Assembly (NCBI RefSeq): GCF_013337285.1 | Contig: NZ_SUPW01000001.1 | Location: 1,054,001-1,118,000 of the forward strand | Direction of reading: 5' to 3' | Length of the DNA stretch: 64,000 bases | From: Agrobacterium tumefaciens | GTDB taxonomy: Bacteria > Pseudomonadota > Alphaproteobacteria > Rhizobiales > Rhizobiaceae | Part shown: positions 1 to 8,704 of the stretch, in pieces | Numbering within the stretch: the stretch's first letter is position 1 | Layout of the letters: the number at the start of each line of letters is the position of its first letter | Notes under the pieces: generated by a model | Databases searched by the model: none | What the model saw: the letters and a program-made list of their open reading frames with translations, nothing else | What the model was told of the DNA's origin: nothing | Made by a program: the position numbers and the translations under genes

Positions 1-1
1 G

Positions 2-163
2 CATATCGCCATCCATGACGCCATTGCGGCGGGTAGTCCGGCAGCGGCAAGAGCAGCGGCGGAGGCCCATATCGACTTCATCGTGGAGACGACATCCAGG
101 GCGCATCAGGCGCGTGAATGGGACCGGATTTCCCGTTTGAGGCAGCAGCAGCGCAGCGTCTGA
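2..163 (+). CDS. GntR/FadR-family regulator, C-terminal fragment (partial)
   Basis: The window opens inside a reading frame that ends at TGA 161-163 and gives 53 residues. They contain HIAIHDAIAAG and AEAHIDFIVE, which look like the last helices of an FCD ligand-binding domain of FadR-type GntR regulators. The DNA-binding domain lies outside the window. It is encoded in the same direction as, and 85 bp upstream of, the mannosylfructose genes, so it may regulate a neighbouring carbohydrate locus; that is inference. The family call rests on a short segment. Confidence 0.7.
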   Translation, partial: HIAIHDAIAAGSPAAARAAAEAHIDFIVETTSRAHQAREWDRISRLRQQQRSV

Positions 164-248
164 AAACGCTATCCGGCGAAATACGGCACCTATTTTATTC
201 AGGTTTTTATGGAACCTTTTGTGCTCTTTGGTCTTTTTATCGGGTTAA

Positions 249-1613
249 TTGGAAAAATTTACCAAGATGGGACCCATGACAACCACGAGCGAAACTGAAC
301 GCTATCCGCGGATAGCTCTCATATCGACGCATGGCTATGTCGCCGCGCACCCGCCACTGGGCGCTGCCGACACCGGTGGACAGGTGGTTTATGTGCTTGA
401 GCTTGCACGCAAACTCGGCCAGCTCGGTTATACTGTCGATCTTTATACCCGCCGCTTCGAAGACCAGCCAGAATTCGACGAGGTTGACGAGCGCGTCCGT
501 GTGGTGCGCATTCCCTGTGGCGGGCGCGATTTCATTCCCAAGGAATATCTGCATCGCCACCTGATGGAATGGTGCGAAAACGCACTGCGTTTCATCAAGA
601 AAAATGAGCTCAATTACTCCTTCATCAACAGCCATTACTGGGATGCGGGCGTGGCCGGGCAGCGGCTTTCCGAAGCGCTAAAAATTCCGCATCTGCATAC
701 GCCGCATTCGCTCGGCATCTGGAAGAAACGCCAGATGGAGACCGACTATCCGGAAAAGGCCGATACGTTCGAACTGGAATTCAATTTCAGGGAGCGCATC
801 CAGCACGAGCTGATCATCTATCGCAGTTGCGACATGGTGATTGCCACGACGCCGGTGCAGCTTGACGTGCTGATCGAAGATTACGGGCAAAAGCGCAAAC
901 ACATCCACATGATCCCGCCGGGTTATGACGACAACCGCTTCTTCCCGGTTTCGGATGCGACGCGGCAGATGATCCGCCAGCGTTTCGGTTTCGAAGGCAA
1001 GGTGGTGCTGGCGCTCGGGCGGCTGGCCACCAACAAGGGTTACGACCTTTTGATCGACGGCTTTTCCGTCCTTGCCGAGCGCGAGCCGGAGGCCCGCCTG
1101 CATCTGGCCGTCGGCGGCGAGAATATGGACGAGCAGGAAACCACCATCCTCAACCAGCTTAAGGACCGCGTAAAATCGCTTGGACTGGAAGACAAGGTGG
1201 CGTTTTCCGGATACGTCGCAGATGAGGACCTGCCGGATATCTACCGCGCCGCCGATCTTTTCGTGCTTTCCAGCCGTTACGAACCTTTCGGCATGACGGC
1301 GATCGAAGCGATGGCCAGCGGCACGCCGACCGTCGTTACCATCCATGGCGGGTTGTTCCGGGCTGTGAGCTATGGCCGCCATGCATTGTTTGCCGATCCT
1401 TTCGACAAGGAAGACCTCGGCATTACCATGATGAAACCCTTCAAGCATGAGCGTCTTTACGGGCGACTTTCCCGCATGGGCGCACACAAGGCACGCAGCC
1501 TGTTCACCTGGACGGGCATTGCCCAGCAATTGCTGGCGCTTGTTGAAGGCAGGACCATGATGCCGGTTCTCGAAGAGGCAGACTGGGCTGAACCGTGGAA
1601 TGACGGCGATTGA
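249..1613 (+). CDS. mfpsA: Mannosylfructose-phosphate synthase (GT4 glycosyltransferase)
   Basis: Transfers mannose from GDP-mannose to fructose 6-phosphate, the first step to mannosylfructose, a compatible solute in Agrobacterium. The 454-residue product resembles sucrose-phosphate synthases: an N-terminal GGQVVYVLELA segment near residue 45, and a C-terminal nucleotide-sugar site with the E-x7-E pattern in EPFGMTAIEAMASG near residue 344. From memory it is nearly identical to the characterised A. tumefaciens enzyme. The start is TTG at 249; ATG codons at 267 and 276 are alternatives and no strong ribosome site decides between them. Its stop overlaps the start of the phosphatase gene, so the two are probably translationally coupled. 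Confidence 0.92.
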   Translation: MEKFTKMGPMTTTSETERYPRIALISTHGYVAAHPPLGAADTGGQVVYVLELARKLGQLGYTVDLYTRRFEDQPEFDEVDERVRVVRIPCGGRDFIPKEYLHRHLMEWCENALRFIKKNELNYSFINSHYWDAGVAGQRLSEALKIPHLHTPHSLGIWKKRQMETDYPEKADTFELEFNFRERIQHELIIYRSCDMVIATTPVQLDVLIEDYGQKRKHIHMIPPGYDDNRFFPVSDATRQMIRQRFGFEGKVVLALGRLATNKGYDLLIDGFSVLAEREPEARLHLAVGGENMDEQETTILNQLKDRVKSLGLEDKVAFSGYVADEDLPDIYRAADLFVLSSRYEPFGMTAIEAMASGTPTVVTIHGGLFRAVSYGRHALFADPFDKEDLGITMMKPFKHERLYGRLSRMGAHKARSLFTWTGIAQQLLALVEGRTMMPVLEEADWAEPWNDGD

Positions 1614-2380
1614 GACCGCTTCGCCTTTTTTCCACCGATCTCGACGGAACCGTTGTCGGCAACAACGATGCCACGCGCCGGTTCCGCGATTTCTGGCAAT
1701 CATTGCCGGACGAGCATCGTCCGGTTCTGGTCTTTAACAGCGGCAGGCTGGTCGATGACCAGCTTGCGCTGTTGGAAGAGGTGCCGCTGCCGCGGCCCGA
1801 TTATATCATTGGCGGCGTCGGAACCATGCTGCATGCCAAGGAGCGCAGCGAGCTGGAAAGCGCCTACAGGCACTCCCTCGGCACCGGCTTCGACGCGAAG
1901 AGAATTGCCGATGTCATGGGCCGCATATCCGATGTGACGATGCAGGAAGAGCAATATCAGCACGGCCTCAAATCCAGCTGGTTCCTGCATGATGCCGATG
2001 AAAAGGCGCTTGCCGATATTGAAAACGCGCTGCTGACGGCCGATATCGATGCCCGGATCGTCTACTCCAGCGGTCGCGACCTGGACATCTTGCCGAAGGC
2101 CGCCGACAAGGGTGCCGCACTGGCATGGTTATGTGGACAACTGCATATCGGTCTCGACGAATCGGTCGTCGCAGGCGATACTGGCAATGATCGGGCGATG
2201 TTCGAGTTAAATGACGTTCGCGGCGTGATCGTTGGCAATGCGTTGCCGGAACTTGTTTCCCTGGCAAACGGCAATAGCCGGTTTTACCTCTCGGGCGCGA
2301 CTGAAGCGGATGGTGTGATGGAAGGTCTCCGGCATTGGGGACTGGATGCGGGCCAGCGCAATTCCGGCCGTAACCGTTGA
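1610..2380 (+). CDS. mfppB: Mannosylfructose-phosphate phosphatase (HAD superfamily)
   Basis: Removes the phosphate from mannosylfructose 6-phosphate to release mannosylfructose. The 256-residue protein carries the HAD nucleophile motif DLDGT at residues 10-14 (D10 and D12), a conserved lysine in PKAADKGAAL and the metal-binding GDTGNDRAMF in the last third, as in sucrose-phosphate phosphatases. Translation starts at TTG 1610, which overlaps the synthase stop codon by four bases (TTGA), a typical coupling arrangement. The last eight or so residues (after GLDAG) look poorly conserved. Confidence 0.9.
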   Translation: MRPLRLFSTDLDGTVVGNNDATRRFRDFWQSLPDEHRPVLVFNSGRLVDDQLALLEEVPLPRPDYIIGGVGTMLHAKERSELESAYRHSLGTGFDAKRIADVMGRISDVTMQEEQYQHGLKSSWFLHDADEKALADIENALLTADIDARIVYSSGRDLDILPKAADKGAALAWLCGQLHIGLDESVVAGDTGNDRAMFELNDVRGVIVGNALPELVSLANGNSRFYLSGATEADGVMEGLRHWGLDAGQRNSGRNR

Positions 2381-2602
2381 GCGGTTTGCGTTCCGAATGA
2401 CCTGAAAGCAGACAGATACGGAATTCCGCAATCGGCTGTTGAACCGGGAACCCCGGCAAGCTTCCGTTCGCCTCCATTTGTGCCCTTTAATCTTCATCAG
2501 CGTGAAGACAATAGTGGGTTATGGATAAAGGGGGATTGGCGGAACATACAGCGTATCTATATTAGCAATTATCACTACCCGGCAAACAAGGATTTATACG
2601 GA

Positions 2603-3082
2603 TTGAAGATTTTGAATCGATTGGCGACAGATGTTGGCTTGATGTTGCGCAGACCGCCGCGACAGCAATATGCGGCACTGTGCTATCGATTGTCCAAAAA
2701 ACATCCGGAGCCGGAAGTCCTGTTGCTGACCAGCAGGGATACAGGACGATGGGTCATTCCCAAGGGCTGGCCGATGGGCGGCAAGAAAGCCCATGCGGTT
2801 GCCGAACAGGAAGCCTATGAGGAAGCCGGTGTCAAAGGCACGGTGGAGAAGGCTCCCTTCGGCTTTTATGAATATGAGAAAAAACTGAACAGCGGCATCA
2901 ACGTGCCGTGCAGGGTTCAGGTGCATCTGCTCGAAGTCTCGGAAATGCAGGATAGCTTTCCCGAAAAAGACTCCAGACGGCTGGAATGGGTCACCCCCCA
3001 GGAAGCCAACAGGCGGGTCAACGAGCCGGAGCTGAAGGCGCTGATGCTCGCTTTCGACAAGCGGATGGCGCATTCGAAATAG
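2603..3082 (+). CDS. NUDIX hydrolase, DIPP-like
   Basis: A 159-residue NUDIX protein that probably hydrolyses a nucleoside or inositol diphosphate derivative; the substrate cannot be read from sequence. The Nudix box runs from GWPMGGK to EAYEEAGV; the first Glu is replaced by Lys and the Arg by Gln, while the metal-binding EE of YEEAGV is intact. The preceding IPKGWPM is typical of the diphosphoinositol polyphosphate phosphohydrolase-like group. The frame is open back to 2480, but TTG 2603 has an AAGGA ten bases upstream and begins where similar proteins usually begin (MKILNRLATDVG); ATG 2642 is another candidate. It stands alone downstream of mfppB. Confidence 0.75.
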   Translation: MKILNRLATDVGLMLRRPPRQQYAALCYRLSKKHPEPEVLLLTSRDTGRWVIPKGWPMGGKKAHAVAEQEAYEEAGVKGTVEKAPFGFYEYEKKLNSGINVPCRVQVHLLEVSEMQDSFPEKDSRRLEWVTPQEANRRVNEPELKALMLAFDKRMAHSK

Positions 3083-3245
3083 CGCTGCCGCCCGAAGCGT
3101 GGCAATGTGCAGTTTGTTTTTCCAACATGGCTTCTATCGTCTTTCATTTTGGAAAGATGTGCGAGATGTAACAGTCTTTCTGTAAAATTGCCTTCAACCT
3201 GCGACATTGCCGGACGAGAGGGAATGCTGGCAAACGAGGTCTGAA

Positions 3246-4751
3246 TTGGCAATAAAGCCGCCATCGAACATGAAGCCGACGCTCGACAAGGATCTCGACA
3301 AGATCACCCGTGTCGAAGAGGCGACGCTGCATGTCACGCAGCAGCTTGCCGGCCTTGGCGCGGGGTTCATGTTCGTTGTCCTGGCGGCCATATTCGCCGG
3401 TGCCTTTGTTACCGGCACAGACGGCTCGGTCATCATCATCGCGGCCGTCGCCATCGGCGCCTATATGGCGATCAATATCGGCGCGAACGATGTGACGAAC
3501 AATGTCGGCCCGGCGGTCGGCGCCAAGGCGCTGCCGCTGGCCGCAGCGCTCATCATTGCCGCCATCTGCGAGATCGCCGGCGCGCTGATCACCGGCGGTA
3601 ATGTCGTCGAGACCATTTCCAGCCGCATCATCAATATCGAGACCATTCCCGACAGGACCGTGTTTTCCTGGGCGATGCTGTCGGCACTTCTCGCCGCCGG
3701 CCTTCTCGTCAATCTTTCAACCTGGACCAAAGCGCCGATTTCCACCACCCATACGGTGGTCGGCGGCGTTGCAGGTGCCGGCATGGCGGCCTATGGCATC
3801 GGTGCCGTCGACTGGCTGTCGCTCGGCAGCATTGCGTTTGCATGGGTGTTGGCACCCTTCATCAGCGCCGCCATCGCCATCCTCATGCTTGCCTTCATCA
3901 AGGAATGCATCATCTACCGCGAGGACAAGATAGAATCCGCGCGGCTGTGGGTGCCGGTGCTTATCGGCCTGATGGCGGGGGTTTTCACCGCTTATCTCAT
4001 CTGGGTCGGGTTGCGGCAGCTCATGCATGTGTCGCTTGGCCATGCCAGCCTCATCGGGCTCGTGACCGGTCTCGTCGCCTGGCGTCTCTGCGTACCGATC
4101 ATCCGCAAACAATCGCAAGGGCTGGAGAACCGCAACCAGTCGCTTCGGATCCTGTTCCAGTGGCCGCTCGTGCTCGCCGCCGGGCTGATGTCCTTCGCGC
4201 ACGGGGCGAATGACGTGTCCAACGCCATCGGCCCGGTGGTGGCCATCGTGCGGGCCTTGCATGACGAGACGGTTGGAACCTCGGCACGCGCACCGCTATG
4301 GGTGATGCTGGTCGGCGCTTTCGGCCTTTCCTGCGGTATTCTGCTTTATGGCCCGCGTCTCATCCGCCTTGTCGGTGAGCAGATCACCAAGCTCAATCCG
4401 ATGCGCGCCTTCTGTGTTTCGGTGGCGACGGCACTCACCGTTCTTGTCGCCTCACGCTTCGGCCTGCCGGTCAGCACCACCCACACCGCAATCGGCGCGG
4501 TGTTCGGCGTCGGTTTCTTCCGCGAATGGTACACGCAGGCGTCGCGACGGCGGCAGGAACTGGTCCAGGTTGGTTCCGGCCAAATCCGCAGAGCCGACAG
4601 ATATGCTGAAAACCCGTCCGAGGTGCGCCGGCGCTATCTTGTCCGGCGTTCCCACTTCATGACGATCATCGCCGCCTGGCTGGTCACCGTTCCCGCAAGC
4701 GCTACGCTTGCGGCGCTGCTTTACTGGCTGATGTCTTTCCTCTTTATGTGA
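3246..4751 (+). CDS. pit: Inorganic phosphate transporter, PiT family
   Basis: Inner-membrane low-affinity phosphate (metal-phosphate) symporter of the PHO4/PiT family, 501 residues. The two signature repeats are visible: [18 protein letters not shown] in the N-terminal half and [17 protein letters not shown] in the C-terminal half, each followed by a [11 protein letters not shown] / [14 protein letters not shown] segment. About ten hydrophobic segments are seen with a central cytoplasmic loop. Start taken as TTG 3246 with GAGG nine bases upstream; TTG 3207 and ATG 3270 are alternatives. The DUF47 (PhoU-like) partner that often precedes pit in rhizobia is absent here. Its stop codon overlaps a possible GTG start for rsmE. 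Confidence 0.9.
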   Translation: MAIKPPSNMKPTLDKDLDKITRVEEATLHVTQQLAGLGAGFMFVVLAAIFAGAFVTGTDGSVIIIAAVAIGAYMAINIGANDVTNNVGPAVGAKALPLAAALIIAAICEIAGALITGGNVVETISSRIINIETIPDRTVFSWAMLSALLAAGLLVNLSTWTKAPISTTHTVVGGVAGAGMAAYGIGAVDWLSLGSIAFAWVLAPFISAAIAILMLAFIKECIIYREDKIESARLWVPVLIGLMAGVFTAYLIWVGLRQLMHVSLGHASLIGLVTGLVAWRLCVPIIRKQSQGLENRNQSLRILFQWPLVLAAGLMSFAHGANDVSNAIGPVVAIVRALHDETVGTSARAPLWVMLVGAFGLSCGILLYGPRLIRLVGEQITKLNPMRAFCVSVATALTVLVASRFGLPVSTTHTAIGAVFGVGFFREWYTQASRRRQELVQVGSGQIRRADRYAENPSEVRRRYLVRRSHFMTIIAAWLVTVPASATLAALLYWLMSFLFM

Positions 4752-4768
4752 ACCTGAAACCAAATCCC

Positions 4769-5506
4769 ATGCGCGCAAATTTCCGGATGCAACGCCTGTT
4801 TATCGAAGCCGCCCTTGCCGATGGCGTGGCGTTGGAGGCGACAGGCGAACAATTCAACTATCTCGCCAATGTGCTGCGCATGACCGATGGCGCAGAAATC
4901 CTGCTGTTCAACGGCCGTGACGGCGAGTGGAAGGCAAAACTGTCCTTTCCGAGCCGCAAGAAGATCGTCCTTGTCCCTCTGGAACAGACGCGGCCACAGC
5001 CGGACGCGCCGGATCTGCATTATCTCTTCGCGCCGCTGAAAGTCGGGCGCATGGACTATCTGGTGCAGAAGGCGGTTGAGATGGGTGCTGGTCTTTTGCA
5101 GCCGGTGATGACGCAGCATGTTCAGGGCAAGATCCACAATACCGAAAAGCTGCGCGCCAATGCCATCGAGGCCGCCGAGCAATGCGGCATACTGTCCCTG
5201 CCCGATGTCGCGGAACCGGTGAAACTGAAAGACATGCTGCAGAGCTGGCCACATGACCGGCGCATCATCTATTGCGACGAAGGCGATACCGCACAAAATC
5301 CGCTGCCCGTTCTGCAATCCGTCACGGAACGCAAAATCGCCCTGCTGGTTGGCCCGGAAGGCGGGTTTTCCGAGGAGGAACGGGAGCTTCTGCGCAGTCT
5401 TGACTTCGTCACCCCCATTCCGCTCGGGCCGCGTATCCTTCGGGCCGATACGGCCGCGGTCGCAGCATTGGCGGTCATTCAGGCAACCGTCGGCGACTGG
5501 AATTGA
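4769..5506 (+). CDS. rsmE: 16S rRNA m3U1498 methyltransferase RsmE
   Basis: SPOUT-class methyltransferase of 245 residues, the usual family length, which methylates N3 of U1498 in 16S rRNA. An N-terminal PUA-like region ([18 protein letters not shown]) is followed by the knot motifs [13 protein letters not shown] and [16 protein letters not shown] near the C-terminus, both characteristic of RsmE. ATG 4769 is preferred; a GTG at 4748 overlapping the pit stop would add seven residues. It directly follows pit and precedes gshA by 118 bp, probably with its own regulation because the functions are unrelated. Confidence 0.92.
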   Translation: MRANFRMQRLFIEAALADGVALEATGEQFNYLANVLRMTDGAEILLFNGRDGEWKAKLSFPSRKKIVLVPLEQTRPQPDAPDLHYLFAPLKVGRMDYLVQKAVEMGAGLLQPVMTQHVQGKIHNTEKLRANAIEAAEQCGILSLPDVAEPVKLKDMLQSWPHDRRIIYCDEGDTAQNPLPVLQSVTERKIALLVGPEGGFSEEERELLRSLDFVTPIPLGPRILRADTAAVAALAVIQATVGDWN

Positions 5507-5624
5507 AGGCGAATATTACGCTTCATGCATCTTTAAAAGAAATTCATTTGCCACCAGATACGATCCGGCTCTATCTGCCAATCATATGCCTCGCCGCAAC
5601 AGAGACGTTATAACAAGGTAAGCC

Positions 5625-6998
5625 ATGGCACGCGACACGACCGACCAGACCCCCCTCTCCTCCGTTACGGAGCTTACCGATTATCTGGCGGGCGGGAACA
5701 AAGCTGAAGCCGATTTCCGCATCGGCACCGAGCACGAGAAATTTGCCTTCTTCCGCGAGGATAACAGCCCGGTTCCCTATTTCGGCGAGGCCAGCATTTC
5801 AGCGCTTCTTAAGGGCATGCAGGAAAAGCTCGGCTGGGAACCGATCATGGATGGCGAGAACATCATCGGGCTTGGCGAGCAGCACGGTATGGGGGCCATC
5901 TCCATCGAGCCGGGCGGCCAGTTCGAACTGTCAGGCGCGCCGCTCGAAAACCTGCACCAGACCTGCAAGGAATCCAACCAGCATCTGGCGACCCTTCGCG
6001 AAGTGGCCGAGCCGATGGGCATCCGTTTCCTCGGCATCGGCGGCAGCCCGCTGTGGAGCTATGACGAAACACCGCATATGCCCAAATCACGCTATGCGAT
6101 CATGACGCGTTATATGCCGAAGGTCGGGACCAAGGGTCTCGACATGATGTACCGCACCTGCACGATCCAGGTGAACCTCGACTTCTCCTCCGAAGCGGAT
6201 ATGCGCCAGAAGATGCGCGTTTCCATGAAGCTGCAATCGCTGGCAACCGCACTGTTCGCCTCGTCGCCTTTCACCGAAGGCAAGCCGAACGGCCTTCTCT
6301 CCTGGCGCGGCGATATCTGGCGCGACACCGACAATCAGCGCTCCGGCGTGCTGCCCTTCACCTTCAATGACGATTTCGGCTTCAAGGACTATGTCGAATG
6401 GGCGCTTGATGTGCCGATGTATTTCATCGTGCGCGACAGCAAATATCACGATTGCACCCATGTCACCTTCCGTCAGTTCATGAATGGGGCGCTGAAGGGC
6501 GAAATCGCCGATTGGCAGCCGACCATGGGTGACTGGACAAACCACCTCTCCACCCTCTTCCCGGATGTGCGCCTGAAGCGTTTCCTCGAAATGCGCGGCG
6601 CGGATGGCGGCCCATGGAGGCGCATCTGCGCCCTGCCGGCTTTCTGGGTTGGCCTTCTTTATAATCAGGAAGCGCTTGACGCTGCCGATGCACTGACCGC
6701 TGGCTGGAGCTTCGACGAGGTCATCGCGCTTCGCGATGCCGTGCCGGTCAAGGGTCTGGGCGCCGAGATTGCCGGCAAGCCGCTTCTCGGTATCGCCCGC
6801 GAGGTTGTCGATATTTCCCGCACCGGCCTCAAAAACCGCAACAGGCTGAATGGCGAAGGACAGGACGAGACCGTGTTCCTGTCATCGCTGGACGAGGTGC
6901 TGGCCAAGAAGACCACGCTCGCCGAAGACCTGCTGGCGCTCTATAATGGACGCTGGGGCGGCTCGGTGCTGCCAGTGTTCGAGGAATATCAGTATTAG
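5625..6998 (+). CDS. gshA: Glutamate-cysteine ligase (plant/proteobacterial GCS2 type)
   Basis: Catalyses the ATP-dependent first step of glutathione synthesis in the cytoplasm. The 457-residue protein has the features of the plant-type ligase found in alphaproteobacteria: RIGTEHEKFAF near residue 30, SIEPGGQFELSGAPL near 90, MPKVGTKGLDMM near 165 and FTEGKPNGLLSWRGDIW near 220. ATG 5625 follows AAGG with good spacing. The gene stands alone; a short AT-rich stretch precedes it and the next rightward gene is about 690 bp further on. Confidence 0.93.
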   Translation: MARDTTDQTPLSSVTELTDYLAGGNKAEADFRIGTEHEKFAFFREDNSPVPYFGEASISALLKGMQEKLGWEPIMDGENIIGLGEQHGMGAISIEPGGQFELSGAPLENLHQTCKESNQHLATLREVAEPMGIRFLGIGGSPLWSYDETPHMPKSRYAIMTRYMPKVGTKGLDMMYRTCTIQVNLDFSSEADMRQKMRVSMKLQSLATALFASSPFTEGKPNGLLSWRGDIWRDTDNQRSGVLPFTFNDDFGFKDYVEWALDVPMYFIVRDSKYHDCTHVTFRQFMNGALKGEIADWQPTMGDWTNHLSTLFPDVRLKRFLEMRGADGGPWRRICALPAFWVGLLYNQEALDAADALTAGWSFDEVIALRDAVPVKGLGAEIAGKPLLGIAREVVDISRTGLKNRNRLNGEGQDETVFLSSLDEVLAKKTTLAEDLLALYNGRWGGSVLPVFEEYQY

Positions 6999-7051
6999 AG
7001 CAGGCAGAACCGCCCAGCGCTTTTGCCTGCGGAAACTTTAATCAGAGCCAC

Positions 7052-7089
7052 AAAAAAACCCGGTGTGGCCGCGAGGGCCTGGCACCGGG
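7052..7089 (-). terminator. Rho-independent terminator of the DUF1127 gene
   Basis: On the minus strand a hairpin with stem CCCGGTG/CACCGGG (7059-7089) and an inner GGCC/GGCC stem is followed by seven T residues (A-run 7052-7058 on the plus strand). It lies about 100 nt past the DUF1127 stop codon, so that transcript would have an approximately 100-nt 3' untranslated region. It has no T-run in the gshA direction. Confidence 0.75.
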
Positions 7090-7188
7090 CAAAGGCAGGG
7101 TTATTGGCAAATCACCCTGCGGGGAAAACCTTGTCTGTTCGGAGCAATTCCGGCCGCTGGAGGTCTGCCGCAATTGTCCGAACGTGAT

Positions 7189-7482
7189 CTACAGCGTCTT
7201 GAACCGTGTCACTGCCCGCTCGCGTGCGGCGCGGGTCAGATGAGCGGTCGGATCTTCGAACAGGCCGGTATTAAGCGCGTTCCGCACATCCGAATGCGCC
7301 AGCCCGATATCGGCAAGAAGGCGGTCGTCAAGCTCGGTCAGCCCATTGGCGGCGATACGGTTGTAGATGCGCTGCAAAAACGTTTTCACGGCCCAAACGC
7401 CACCGAAGACGATGCGACGCAGGGTGTCGCTCTGCCTTGTGGTTGTAAGTTCCAGTTCCATTCTCCGTTCTGCCGTGCGCAT
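7189..7482 (-). CDS. DUF1127-family small basic protein
   Basis: A 97-residue protein ending in a DUF1127 segment (LTELDDRLLADIGLAHSDVRNAL) after a hydrophobic/aromatic stretch RIVFGGVWAVKTFLQRIYN. DUF1127 proteins are small, often arginine-rich, and in rhizobia and Brucella several are controlled by LysR-type regulators and are linked to phosphate metabolism or RNA binding; the exact role of this one is unknown. The frame is open upstream to 7569, but ATG 7482 has a strong GGAAGGA ribosome site eight bases away. It is divergent from a LysR gene across a 203-bp gap, which suggests control by that regulator. Confidence 0.8.
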   Translation of the reverse strand: MRTAERRMELELTTTRQSDTLRRIVFGGVWAVKTFLQRIYNRIAANGLTELDDRLLADIGLAHSDVRNALNTGLFEDPTAHLTRAARERAVTRFKTL

Positions 7483-7685
7483 GACACTTATCCTTCCATA
7501 ACGGCACGATGCGGCACCGCCCCCGACGCACCACGCGCGAGAAGCTGCCTTGGGTTGGGGACCTGACATTTCGCCGGCCCGTGGTTGAGATTGATTTGCT
7601 TGAAGTCAAAATGTCGCAAGACTATTGATCAGTCCAACGAATGTTTCTAATATGAGACATCAATCATTCTGATGGATGAGTTTCC

Positions 7686-8636
7686 ATGTCAGCACCCCTC
7701 GACATCGACCAGCTGCACACCTTTATCGCCATTATCGATACGGGCAGCTTCACCAAGGCAGCCGACCGCGTTTTCAAGACACAATCCGCCGTCTCCATGC
7801 AGATGCGTCGGCTTGAGGAGCGGATCGGCAAACAGCTGTTCGCCAAGGACGGGCGCGGTAACCGCCTGACGGCGGAGGGCGAAAAGCTGATGAATTACGC
7901 CCGCCGTATCATCCGTCTCAACAACGAGGCAATCGCCGCTTTTGATGACAACCGGCTCGAAGGTACATTGCGCATCGGCACGCCGGATGACTATGCCGAC
8001 CGGTACATGCCTGAAATCATCGGCCGTTTCGCCAAGACCCATCCGAATGTCGAGCTTTATATCGTCTGCGAACCTTCGGTCAGCCTTGCTGAAAAAATGG
8101 CGCGCGGCGAACTGGATATCGCGCTCGTCACCCATAATCCCCGCGCCCGTTCCTCGGATGTGGTGCGCACCGAGCCGCTCTGCTGGGTCGCCTCCGCCAA
8201 CCATCCGCTGAAGGACGATGCGCCGGTGCCGCTTGCCGTCGGCCGGCGCGATTGCCACTGGCGGCAGCTTGCCTGCTCGGCGCTCGATGCCGACGGGCGA
8301 GATTATCAGGTTCTGTTCACCAGCTGGTCTTCCACCGTGGTCGCCGCCGCCGTGCTGGCCGGCATGGCCGTCTCGGTGCTGCCGGAATCGGCGCTGCGCA
8401 CCGGTATGAAGGTTTTGACGGCCGCCGACGGTTTCCCACCGCTGCCGCCGGTGCAGATAGGCCTGATGAAACGGCCGGGCCTGTCGCCCTCGCTGGTGAA
8501 CGCCATCACCGACCACATCACCGCCTGCCTCGACAATATCTCGCCGATGAACGTCGCCGACGAGCTGGATAATGATGTGAAGACCTACCCGAAGATGCCG
8601 CGCCTGCGTGCCGGGCATATGCTGCCGGGATGGTAA
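7686..8636 (+). CDS. LysR-family regulator, LrhA/HexA-like
   Basis: A 316-residue LysR transcription factor. The N-terminal winged helix-turn-helix spans roughly residues 5-65 (LDIDQLHTFIAIIDTGSFTKAA, SAVSMQMRRLEERIG), and the remainder is a periplasmic-binding-like effector domain. The pattern QSAVSMQMRRLEERIGKQLF, then RLNNEAIAAF and ADGFPPLPP near the C-terminus matches E. coli LrhA and its HexA/PecT relatives, which control motility and exoproducts. Effector unknown. The divergent DUF1127 gene is the obvious target. A weak GATGAG precedes ATG 7686. Confidence 0.85.
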   Translation: MSAPLDIDQLHTFIAIIDTGSFTKAADRVFKTQSAVSMQMRRLEERIGKQLFAKDGRGNRLTAEGEKLMNYARRIIRLNNEAIAAFDDNRLEGTLRIGTPDDYADRYMPEIIGRFAKTHPNVELYIVCEPSVSLAEKMARGELDIALVTHNPRARSSDVVRTEPLCWVASANHPLKDDAPVPLAVGRRDCHWRQLACSALDADGRDYQVLFTSWSSTVVAAAVLAGMAVSVLPESALRTGMKVLTAADGFPPLPPVQIGLMKRPGLSPSLVNAITDHITACLDNISPMNVADELDNDVKTYPKMPRLRAGHMLPGW

Positions 8637-8655
8637 GCGAATAGTACAAATACGA

Positions 8656-8680
8656 AGGCCGAGGCAAATCCCGGCCTTTT
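8656..8680 (+). terminator. Terminator after the LrhA-like gene
   Basis: Hairpin AGGCCG/CGGCCT (8656-8677) followed by TTTT, 20 nt after the LysR stop codon. The converging DUF1217 gene ends at 8705, and the reverse strand has only a weak T-rich tail, so the site mainly serves the rightward transcript. Confidence 0.65.
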
Positions 8681-8704
8681 CATTGCGCGTTTGCGCGCTG
8701 CTGT

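Noticed and set aside
3083-3245. Possible Pho box upstream of the phosphate permease
   Set aside because: TGTAA-type repeats occur but spacing is 14 bp rather than the 11-bp period of Pho boxes, so support is inadequate.
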